Origin: CAZFVY01 sp964522665
GTDB taxonomy: Bacteria; Verrucomicrobiota; Verrucomicrobiia; Limisphaerales; CAZFVY01
NCBI GenBank assembly: GCA_964522665.1
Contig: CAZFVY010000042.1
Location: forward strand, 1-54,038
DNA length: 54,038 bases
Reading direction: 5' to 3'
The notes under the pieces are model-generated. The model was given only the letters and a program-made list of their open reading frames with translations. It had not been told where the DNA came from and ran no database searches. Below are positions 1 to 7,188 of the stretch, in pieces. How positions within the stretch are numbered: the first letter of the stretch is position 1; every line of letters begins with the position of its first letter. The position numbers and the translations under genes are program-made.

Positions 1-1080
1 ACGCGCCACCCGAATGATTGCTTCGACAAATTTTGGCGCATCGTACGTGAAAATTAGCTCAGGGCCGGCGATGTGGTCGATCAAATGCGGATCGACCTTG
101 TAGAGATTCTCAAGGAAAGCCAGAAGGTTATTGATTCCAACGTAGATAATCTTTGGCCGGTCATGGTCTTCCATTCCCAATTCAAGCCGGGCTTCGCGTT
201 CAACTTCCTTTAGAAAGTCCTCTAATTCACGCTCTCGGATAAGAATTTGAGCGGGGACGTCAAGAGATGCCCTATCGCCCTTTTCTTCTCTTAGCTTCTT
301 GAGCATCTTCCGAAGCGCATCATCGATATACACATAAAGCAATCCGACGTGCTTTCTGCAATTAAGGTGGCGTTTTATAACACCACGGTAAAATGTAGCG
401 GCAAGTTCTCTACTTTCCGCCACCTTTCGGACTAAAGAGCCAAAATGCGTGAACACAACCGCGGGAACGACCTGCGTACCCGTTGAAGTTCGTCCCATTT
501 GGGCCGTCCAAGCCTTGGTCGCGTCGTGCGCCGCTTGAGCCACGTTTATCACCACGAATCGTCGCACGACACGGGCAACCTTATGCTTATCCAACACGGA
601 CTCTGCCGGGCCGTATTTAAGTTTGCAACGTTCTGGCAACGCCGCGTAGGTGGCTTCATCTATCAGAATGTGGCCGGGGCTGCCTGCCGCCTCGAGTCGC
701 ACCGCGTCGATGATCGCGGCGCCCGCGATCCCGCCAAAAGCCTCAGACACGGGACCGGTCGCGATTCCTACCCGAAACCAGAGCGCGTCCCGTTCATCGC
801 CACTTTCATTGGTTGGGTTATTTGCGGCGCTCCACTCGTGGACTGAGACCGCGAGATCATGCGCTTTCGCCGCGCTTTCTAATAAAAGCACGACGCTATC
901 TCCCCCGGTGTTCTTCACGCAGAGTTCCCAATCAAGTCCACGATCCATCAACCCCTGTCTGATCGGCGCTTGAATTCGGCTGTTCAATATGCTGATTGCC
1001 TCCGGACCTAACAATGCCTGCAGTCGCACCGCCATCTGACTGTAGCCAATCAGATCGAATTCGATCACTGTTTTCGTCAT
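1..1080 (-). CDS. Class III nucleotidyl cyclase-like protein, partial (3' end outside window)
   Basis: The frame opens at an ATG (1078-1080) and stays open to base 1, giving at least 360 residues. Residues 1-150 read as a class III cyclase homology domain: FDLIGYS near the N-terminus supplies a first metal Asp (D9), NTGGDSVV a second (D61), RVGIATGP follows, and IIDAVRLEAAG carries the transition-state Arg (R128). The Asn usually four residues before that Arg is not present (Ile at that place), so activity or nucleotide choice may be unusual. Residues 180-360 form a charged, mostly helical region that I do not recognise, ending out of view. Class III domains make cAMP or cGMP, and some make cCMP or cUMP in the Pycsar defence system. 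Which applies here cannot be told. G+C is visibly lower than in most of the window, which may indicate transfer. Confidence 0.7.
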   Translation of the reverse strand, partial: MTKTVIEFDLIGYSQMAVRLQALLGPEAISILNSRIQAPIRQGLMDRGLDWELCVKNTGGDSVVLLLESAAKAHDLAVSVHEWSAANNPTNESGDERDALWFRVGIATGPVSEAFGGIAGAAIIDAVRLEAAGSPGHILIDEATYAALPERCKLKYGPAESVLDKHKVARVVRRFVVINVAQAAHDATKAWTAQMGRTSTGTQVVPAVVFTHFGSLVRKVAESRELAATFYRGVIKRHLNCRKHVGLLYVYIDDALRKMLKKLREEKGDRASLDVPAQILIRERELEDFLKEVEREARLELGMEDHDRPKIIYVGINNLLAFLENLYKVDPHLIDHIAGPELIFTYDAPKFVEAIIRVAR

Positions 1081-1220
1081 ATTCCCCTTATTAACATCAC
1101 AACTCCGCCTCTGGCGCGCCGTGGCCAACACTCACGGTATATACCCGTACCAAACCGATGGCCCGCGTGCAGCGAGTGACTAATACACTTACCCTCGCAG
1201 GCGTCCTATCTCGACGAATT

Positions 1221-1403
1221 TTAGATTCCGTTCCCTTGCGGTCTCAGATCAATCTCCACATTACAGGTTCCGAACAGAACGCGAAAACTGCCGAAATGGA
1301 CCTCTTCAATGGAGATCCAACCGCGGCTTTGATCACGCAGTTTTCGCGAATCACGACGATCAACGTATTCTGGTTTGACCGGCGGTTTGCTTGTGTCCTG
1401 TGA
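1221..1403 (-). pseudogene. Possible C-terminal coding remnant, unidentified
   Basis: On the minus strand 60 codons lie between two in-frame TAA stops (1404-1406 and 1221-1223). The translation has a protein-like mix, including SRGWISIEEVHFGSFRVLFG, but no usable start codon. The same frame continues upstream of the TAA for another 22 plausible codons ending FILPHRK. This fits a gene interrupted by a nonsense change, lying just upstream of and in the same direction as the cyclase. I do not recognise the family, and chance composition is possible. Confidence 0.25.
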
Positions 1404-1526
1404 TTATTTCCTGTGCGGAAGTATGAAGCCTTTAACGCAATTGACAAGAGGATTTTCAACGAAGAAGGCGGATTTTTAAGGAAATGTGGCCGACCGATTC
1501 AACACTTTCGGCAGGCACGCGCGCCC

Positions 1527-1729
1527 TCACAGCATGTATTCTTCGCAAGTTTTGCTGTTATCTGGGATGCCACCCTTCTCTACCCAACGTTCCGCGAGTG
1601 TCCCGATACCGGCCAGGTAGCGGGCGTTATCTCATTCACGTCCTCTACGGACATTTCTTCTCCGGGGAATTCCGGATCGGGGCGGAGATCGACGAGCGCG
1701 CAGGTTCTGGCCGAACTGGAAGCGACACG
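1527..1729 (-). pseudogene. Possible frameshifted gene remnant, unidentified
   Basis: One minus-strand frame reads VDLRPDPEFPGEE then MSVEDVNE. It then loses sense, while the neighbouring frame continues with RYLAGIGTLAERWVEKGG and IPDNSKTCEEYML before a TGA at 1527-1529. Joining the two needs a one-base shift near base 1635. No start codon is visible after the TAG at 1730-1732. The family is not recognised. The call rests only on the two halves looking like one continuous protein. Confidence 0.25.
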
Positions 1730-2023
1730 CTAAACGGCCCCGCGCAAAAGGGACCTCGACCTGAAAAGAATCACCAGACGCGATGTTCCCCAGGGATTAT
1801 CGGCAAGTTTTTGGAATTTTTTTTTGGGGGGGGGGATTTGCGCTGTGAGATTCTTGACTGGCGCCAACGGAGCGACGGCCCGCCCAAATCGTCAACAAAT
1901 TCCTACCGACGTTGGTTTCGATTGACTCAATCCGTTCAAGGTTTCGAAACGTAACAATCACCGCGCTTGAAATGGCGGCGTGTTTCGGCGTAAATTGCGA
2001 TCACTCTCTAACCCTTGCCGCCC

Positions 2024-4510
2024 ATGAATGTTACGACTTCAGCCCCACGCTTGCTCGCCCTGCTTGCCGTCATCGCCCTTGGCCCAGCCTCGCTCGCCGG
2101 GTTCGCGCAGCAACCACCGCCCGGGAAATCCGACGTCGATGTCAACGCCCCAGAGTTCCGTCAACAGGCTGGCCTGAAACCAGAGGGAAACGTCCTCTTC
2201 AATGGCTGGGGCATCACCCCGGCCGGTGAAGCGGTCGCGATGAGTGACATGGCGTTGAAACTGGTCATTGCGCCGGACAAGAAAGCGCTCGTCGCGGTCA
2301 GCGGCGGTTTCAGCAATCAGGGGTTGACGCTGCTCGACCTCGCGGGCAAGCGGGTCACCCAATACATCCGCTTGGCCGAGGCCTGGAACGGCCTGGCTTT
2401 CAGTCGCGATGGCAAGCGCATCTTTGTCTCGGGGGGCGACTCGGGGACGATTCACGTCTTTGCCTACTCCAATGGGGTCGCTTCGACGAATGATCAGCCC
2501 GTGCGTCCGGCGACTGACGCGCCAGCGGTTTTCCTGGCGGGCATGGCGGTCCATCCCGATAGCGGCAAACTCTACGTCTGCAACGAGGGCAACCATGAAG
2601 TCTGGGTATTGAACGGCGATACCCTCGCGGTGGAAGCTACCATCCCGGTCGGCCAACATCCCCACTCCTGCCTCGTCGGTGCGGATCGACGGTACGTTTA
2701 CGTAAGCAATTGGGGCAGTCGCAGCGTCAGCGTCATCGAAGTCGAGCGAAATCGCCGCGTGCGTGACATCACCGTCGGCCTGCGGCCCAACGATATGGCG
2801 CTGGCGCCCGACGGCCGCATGTTTATCGCCTGCTCGGGCGACAACACGGTTCACGTCATTCTCACGAAAGCCCTGGAGAAAGCCCCGGACGCAGCCAGTC
2901 CCGCGCGACGGCTCTGGGAGGGGACGCGGGAGATTATCTCGACCTCGCTCTACCCCCAATCACCGGAGGGCAGCACGCCCGACGCGTTGGCCGTCTCGCC
3001 TGATGGCAAGACGCTGTTCATCGCCAACGCGGACAACAATGACGTGATGGTGGTCGATATCTCCGACCCGAACGTGTCGGCCGCGAATGGATTTATTCCG
3101 GTCGGCTGGTATCCGACCGCGCTGGCCGTCAGCCCCGATAACGGCACGCTCCTGGTCGCGAACGGCAAAGGCCTCCAATCCCGCCCGAACGCCCCGGCGC
3201 AACTCCCGGACCCGCGCAAGCTGCACAAACCGCCGGCGTTCGATTACATCGGCCGAATCTTCGTGGGATCGATCTCGTTTATCGCTCGGCCGGATGCGAC
3301 GCAGATGGTGGCGTACACGCGGCAAGTCCGGCGAAACTCCCCCTACACGCCGGAGTCGCTGCATTCGGCTCCGATCAAGAGCGACACCGTGATTCCCGAT
3401 CAGGTCGGTCAACCGTGCGCCATCAAATACGTGCTCTACATCATCAAGGAGAATCGCACCTACGACCAGGTGCTCGGCGATTTCACGGACGCTCAAGGCA
3501 AGCGCGCCGGCAACGGTGATCCCGCCCTGGCGATTTACGGTGAACCAGTCACGCCGAACCATCATCAATTGGCGCGGGACTACGTGCTGCTCGATAACCT
3601 CTATTGCAACGGCGAAGTGAGCGTGGACGGTCATAGCTGGTGCGACGCCGCCATTGCGACCGATTTCAATCAACGCTCCTGGATCATGTCCTACTCGAAG
3701 CATGGACACCTGCCCGGGAACGAAGAAATGGAGAACCCCGCCGAGGGTTATCTCTGGGACCTCTGCCATCGTCACGGGCTAAGCTACAAAAACTACGGCG
3801 AGGGCGCGCAGCGGGTCCCGTCGTCAAGCCGCGGTAAATGGACCGGCGACCGCGACATGGATCGCGTCAAATGGTGGATTGATGACCTCCACGCCGCCGA
3901 GGAAAGCGGGAAGCTGCCACGGTTTACGATCATGTCGCTTGGTGAGAATCATACCAAAGGGACCACGCCCGGGGTCAACACGCCGGACGCCTGCGTCGCC
4001 AGCAACGACATCGGGTTGGCCCGCATCGTCGAAGCCGCCAGCCAGAGCAAGTTCTGGAAAGAAATGGCGATCTTCGTGATCGAAGATGACGCGCAAAATG
4101 GCCCGGACCATGTCGATGCCCATCGCACGGTCGGATTGGTCATCAGTCCATTCGTGAAGCGCCATTCGGTGGATAGCACGCTTTACACCACGGCCAGCAT
4201 GGTGCGCACGATCGAATTGATTCTGGGTCTGCCACCGTTGACGCAGTACGACGCTGGCGCTACGCCGATGTTCAATTGCTTCCAAAAGACGCCCGAGCTT
4301 GCGGTCTATCACCCGCTCGCGCCGAAAGTCGATCTGTTCGCCAAGAACACCGAAAAATCGCCCTTCGCCAAAGAGTCGAAACGGATGGATTTTCGTGAAT
4401 ACGACCGGGCGCCGGAGGATGAGTTGAACCGTATCCTCTGGTTCACCGCCAAAGGCGCGGATGTCCCGTACCCGACGCCGATCCATCGGGTGCTCTTCAC
4501 CAGAGAGTAA
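2024..4510 (+). CDS. Exported YncE-like beta-propeller / phosphoesterase fusion
   Basis: An ATG at 2024 gives about 828 residues (a TTG at 2015 is an alternative). The N-terminus is a signal peptide (APRLLALLAVIALGPASLAG then FAQQ), so the protein is periplasmic or secreted. Residues of roughly 50-440 carry repeated YVTN-type propeller blades (VSPDGKTLFIANADNNDVMV, YVYVSNWGSRSVSVI). From about 460 a phosphoesterase (AcpA-like) domain starts with IKENRTYDQVLGD and continues with GHSWCDAAIATD and VIEDDAQNGPDHVDAHR, residues that supply metal ligands in this alkaline-phosphatase-like superfamily. The architecture is recurrent in Verrucomicrobiota and Acidobacteriota. The substrate is unknown. 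No Shine-Dalgarno sequence is evident. It stands alone, followed by mdh with its own promoter. Confidence 0.85.
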   Translation: MNVTTSAPRLLALLAVIALGPASLAGFAQQPPPGKSDVDVNAPEFRQQAGLKPEGNVLFNGWGITPAGEAVAMSDMALKLVIAPDKKALVAVSGGFSNQGLTLLDLAGKRVTQYIRLAEAWNGLAFSRDGKRIFVSGGDSGTIHVFAYSNGVASTNDQPVRPATDAPAVFLAGMAVHPDSGKLYVCNEGNHEVWVLNGDTLAVEATIPVGQHPHSCLVGADRRYVYVSNWGSRSVSVIEVERNRRVRDITVGLRPNDMALAPDGRMFIACSGDNTVHVILTKALEKAPDAASPARRLWEGTREIISTSLYPQSPEGSTPDALAVSPDGKTLFIANADNNDVMVVDISDPNVSAANGFIPVGWYPTALAVSPDNGTLLVANGKGLQSRPNAPAQLPDPRKLHKPPAFDYIGRIFVGSISFIARPDATQMVAYTRQVRRNSPYTPESLHSAPIKSDTVIPDQVGQPCAIKYVLYIIKENRTYDQVLGDFTDAQGKRAGNGDPALAIYGEPVTPNHHQLARDYVLLDNLYCNGEVSVDGHSWCDAAIATDFNQRSWIMSYSKHGHLPGNEEMENPAEGYLWDLCHRHGLSYKNYGEGAQRVPSSSRGKWTGDRDMDRVKWWIDDLHAAEESGKLPRFTIMSLGENHTKGTTPGVNTPDACVASNDIGLARIVEAASQSKFWKEMAIFVIEDDAQNGPDHVDAHRTVGLVISPFVKRHSVDSTLYTTASMVRTIELILGLPPLTQYDAGATPMFNCFQKTPELAVYHPLAPKVDLFAKNTEKSPFAKESKRMDFREYDRAPEDELNRILWFTAKGADVPYPTPIHRVLFTRE

Positions 4511-4600
4511 CGTGGGTAATTCACGGCGGTCTCCTTGGGTTGTCGTCGTCCAACGCAAGCTGCGGTGAGGTGAAATCAGATTAACACCGGCCATCCGTGC

Positions 4601-4630
4601 TTGCGTCCGGGAAAGCGGAGTTCATATACT
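4601..4630 (+). promoter_or_regulatory. Predicted sigma-70 promoter of mdh
   Basis: TTGCGT at 4601-4606 and TATACT at 4625-4630 are separated by 18 bases. The expected start point near 4637 leaves only about 8-10 bases before the ATG at 4646, so the message would be nearly leaderless. No Shine-Dalgarno sequence would be available to ribosomes. Confidence 0.45.
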
Positions 4631-4645
4631 TTCCGCACGAAAACT

Positions 4646-5638
4646 ATGAATTCTACTCCTATTCGTGTAGCGGTCACCGGCGCTGGCGGTCAAATTGGTT
4701 ATGCCCTCCTCTTTCGCATCGCCTCCGGCGCCGTCTTCGGCCCGCAACAGCCCGTCATTCTTCATCTGATCGAAATTGAACCGGCGCTGCCGGCGTTGAA
4801 CGGCGTCGTCATGGAATTGGACGACTGCGCGTTTCCGCTCCTCAAGGGCGTGGTTCCGACCGCCAATTTGGACGAAGGCTTTCGCGGCGTGAACTGGGCT
4901 TTGTTGGTCGGCAGCATCCCGCGCAAGGCCGGCATGGAGCGGAAGGATCTGCTCGGCATCAACGGCAAGATTTTCGTCGGTCAAGGTCAGGCCATTCAGA
5001 AAAACGCGGCGAGTGACGTCCGCATTCTCGTCGTCGGGAATCCATGCAACACGAATTGCCTCATTGCCCGAAACAATGCCTCGGCGATCCCGTCGGACCG
5101 ATGGTTCGCCATGACCCGTCTCGATGAGAATCGCGCCAAGTCCCAGCTCGCCAAGAAAGCCGGCGTCGATATCACCGCTGTCAGCAACGTCGCGATCTGG
5201 GGCAATCACTCGGCCACGCAATTTCCGGACTTTACCAACGGCAAGATAAATGGCCAACCGGTTACGTCGGTCATCAAGGACGAGGCGTGGCTCCAGGGCG
5301 AGTTCATCTCCACTGTCCAGCAACGCGGCGCCGCGGTCATCAAAGCGCGCGGTTCCTCCAGCGCCGGCAGCGCCGCCAACGCGATCATCGACAGCGTCAC
5401 GTCCATCGTTAATCCCACCGCCCCGGGGGACTGGCACAGCGTTTGTGTTTGTTCGGACGGCAGCTACGGCGTGGACGAAGGGCTGATTTGTTCCTTTCCG
5501 GTGCGCAGTGATGGCCAGAAATTGACCGTCGTTCCCGGCCTGCCCATCAACGAATTCAGCCGCGCGAAGATTGACGCCACCGTGAACGAATTGAAGGAAG
5601 AACGCTCAATGGTCGGTGAATTGCTCCCGAAAGGTTAA
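4646..5638 (+). CDS. mdh: Malate dehydrogenase
   Basis: NAD-dependent oxidation of malate to oxaloacetate in the citric acid cycle, cytoplasmic. The ATG at 4646 gives 330 residues, the usual length of this MDH class. The open frame extends back to 4601, but that part overlaps the predicted promoter and is not protein-like. The Rossmann glycine motif TGAGGQIG lies at residues 11-18. GNPCNTNC, MTRLDENRAKSQLA (substrate Arg and catalytic Asp) and IWGNHSATQFPD (catalytic His) follow in the expected order. The C-terminus ends with an ELKEER helix. The sequence fits the MDH group that resembles eukaryotic cytosolic enzymes. It converges with the lipoate ligase gene, leaving only 8 bases between stops. 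Confidence 0.95.
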   Translation: MNSTPIRVAVTGAGGQIGYALLFRIASGAVFGPQQPVILHLIEIEPALPALNGVVMELDDCAFPLLKGVVPTANLDEGFRGVNWALLVGSIPRKAGMERKDLLGINGKIFVGQGQAIQKNAASDVRILVVGNPCNTNCLIARNNASAIPSDRWFAMTRLDENRAKSQLAKKAGVDITAVSNVAIWGNHSATQFPDFTNGKINGQPVTSVIKDEAWLQGEFISTVQQRGAAVIKARGSSSAGSAANAIIDSVTSIVNPTAPGDWHSVCVCSDGSYGVDEGLICSFPVRSDGQKLTVVPGLPINEFSRAKIDATVNELKEERSMVGELLPKG

Positions 5639-5646
5639 GACCGACG

Positions 5647-6345
5647 TTAGCGACGCTCGTTGTATGCGGCTTGGGAGTATTTCTCGACCTCCAGGCTCCG
5701 GGCGCGGGCCAGAATCGAACCGGTGATCTCGTACGGACGCCAGAGGACATTCCACCGGCTCGTCGCGAGCTTGCAGAATACGATCTCCCATGCCGACCGC
5801 TCTCCGGCGGCCTCCGGTGGCTGGATCGACCCCTGGATAAGCAGCCCGTTGCGGGAGCGACGCTGCGCGGCGCCCGCGATCTTCTGACCATTCAACACCA
5901 CGTCCGCCTCTTCCGCGCCGATAAAACATCGACCGGGAATGCCGCCCTCCGCGGCGGTAGAGAGCGCGGCCAAGACGCCCAGCTCCTGAAATGCCGCCGC
6001 GACCCAATCGTGAACGCGGCAGTAGCTCGCCCGGGCCGACAATCGATACCACTCGTGCGAAGTCGGAAATACCAGACTATAGGTCCAATCATGGGAATGA
6101 GGCACCAAACCACCGCCCGTAGGCCGCCTGATTAGCGGCCGGAGCTCGGTGCCCGCTGACGCGTCGCTCGACTTTTGAAAATAGCCAAAAGTAGCGGCCG
6201 CAGCCGACCAGCCGTAGAACCGCAAGATTGGCTCCGATGACTCCGGGGCCGCCTCCAAGAGCGCTTCGTCGAGCGCCATGTTAAAGGCTGGTGAACTAAC
6301 GGCGCGATTTATCACCCGCCAAGTTTGAAACTCAAGATGCTCCAT
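5647..6345 (-). CDS. Lipoate-protein ligase / octanoyltransferase family protein
   Basis: 232 residues of the BPL/LplA/LipB superfamily, which attaches lipoyl or octanoyl groups to lysines of 2-oxoacid dehydrogenase E2 and GcvH proteins. Visible signatures are RRPTGGG in the substrate loop and NGQKIAGAAQRR, with the Lys that contacts the lipoyl-AMP carboxylate, followed by GLLIQGSI. The N-terminal NMALDEALLEAA helix is also typical. It lacks the C-terminal domain of E. coli LplA, so it may be a LipM- or LplA-like protein needing a partner; sequence alone does not decide ligase versus transferase. Its ATG directly abuts the stop of the upstream endonuclease III gene (TGAATG), so the two are translated as a pair. 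Confidence 0.8.
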   Translation of the reverse strand: MEHLEFQTWRVINRAVSSPAFNMALDEALLEAAPESSEPILRFYGWSAAAATFGYFQKSSDASAGTELRPLIRRPTGGGLVPHSHDWTYSLVFPTSHEWYRLSARASYCRVHDWVAAAFQELGVLAALSTAAEGGIPGRCFIGAEEADVVLNGQKIAGAAQRRSRNGLLIQGSIQPPEAAGERSAWEIVFCKLATSRWNVLWRPYEITGSILARARSLEVEKYSQAAYNERR

Positions 6346-7032
6346 TCAAGCCATCGGCTTCGGCACGGCCTCCCGACTTGGACAGAGCGCGCCGATTTCG
6401 CAGCCAGCACAATCCGGTTTACGCGCGAAGCAACGCCTCCGCCCGTGCCAAATCAGCCAATGGCTAAATCGGGTCCACTGGCGCCGGGGAATTAGCTTTT
6501 GCAGCGCGGTTTCGATTTTATCGGGAGCAGTGTGTCGCGTGAACCCGAGTCGTTTGCAGAGACGGGCGACGTGGGTGTCCACGACAACTCCATCATTAAT
6601 ACCAAAGGCATTTCCCAAGACCACATTCGCGGTCTTGCGACCGACCCCGGCGAGTTCGACCAATTCAGCCATGGTCCGAGGAACTTCCCCGTGATGCTTC
6701 TCAACCAGCAGGGCGCATGCGGATCGAATGTTTTTCGCCTTGTTCCGAAAAAGACCAATTTTCCTCAGATCATTCTCCAGCGCCGTAATGTCGGCGCACG
6801 CGTAATCCTTTGCCGTCGGGTACTTCCGAAAAAGCTCCGGTGTAACTTGATTTACCAATTTGTCGGTGCATTGAGCGGACAGAATCGTGGCGATAAGCAA
6901 TTCAAGCGGCGTCCGGTAAGTCAACTCACAATGAGCGTCTGGATACGCTGCCGCGAGTAGTCGGCAGATTTCAGAAGCTCGTTTATCGAGTGGCGTTCTA
7001 TTGTTCACGCGTTGGGCGACACCGCTCCGCAA
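6346..7032 (-). CDS. nth: Endonuclease III (DNA glycosylase/AP lyase)
   Basis: Base-excision repair glycosylase that removes oxidised pyrimidines and cleaves the abasic site. The helix-hairpin-helix LAGVGRKTANVVLG contains the catalytic Lys. VDTHVARL supplies the catalytic Asp. A C-X6-C-X2-C-X5-C arrangement near the end (CFARKPDCAGCEIGALC) forms the 4Fe-4S site. The frame opens at a TTG (7032); a GTG nine codons in (7008) is equally plausible, giving 220-228 residues, normal for Nth. It is first in a two-gene unit with the lipoate ligase. Confidence 0.93.
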   Translation of the reverse strand: MRSGVAQRVNNRTPLDKRASEICRLLAAAYPDAHCELTYRTPLELLIATILSAQCTDKLVNQVTPELFRKYPTAKDYACADITALENDLRKIGLFRNKAKNIRSACALLVEKHHGEVPRTMAELVELAGVGRKTANVVLGNAFGINDGVVVDTHVARLCKRLGFTRHTAPDKIETALQKLIPRRQWTRFSHWLIWHGRRRCFARKPDCAGCEIGALCPSREAVPKPMA

Positions 7033-7116
7033 CGACGCGGTTCGAAGCGCCCGACAATTTGGCCTTCACCTGCGCGGGGTCCGGTTGGAATCGTTCCGTT
7101 TGCGGATTCACAGGAT

Positions 7117-7157
7117 TTAAAAAGGCGAAGTGGAGGAAGTCAACGACTTCCTCCACT
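7117..7157 (-). terminator. Intrinsic terminator of the giant repeat-protein gene
   Basis: A perfect inverted repeat with 13-bp arms (7129-7141 and 7145-7157, AGTGGAGGAAGTC and its complement) and a three-base loop lies about 30 bases beyond the stop of the giant gene. In minus-strand sense the stem is followed by a short T run (A5 on the plus strand, 7119-7123). Confidence 0.8.
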
Positions 7158-7188
7158 CAGCGTGTTCAGAGATTAATTCGCAACGGTC

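Larger units (their letters stand above)
1081..2023. other. Gene-poor region upstream of the cyclase and phosphoesterase genes
   Basis: About 0.94 kb between divergent genes. It holds a 10-bp palindrome GGTATATACC (1136-1145) that could belong to a promoter or operator for the cyclase gene, two minus-strand stretches that read like damaged coding sequence (1221-1403 and 1527-1729), and a T9G10 homopolymer (1817-1835 area). Short open frames on the plus strand show no protein-like composition and were not called. Confidence 0.5.

Noticed and set aside
5709..5723. T-arm-like GGTTCGATTCTGG on the minus strand, suggesting a tRNA
   Set aside because: No acceptor stem, anticodon arm or CCA-proximal pairing; it lies inside the lipoate ligase gene.
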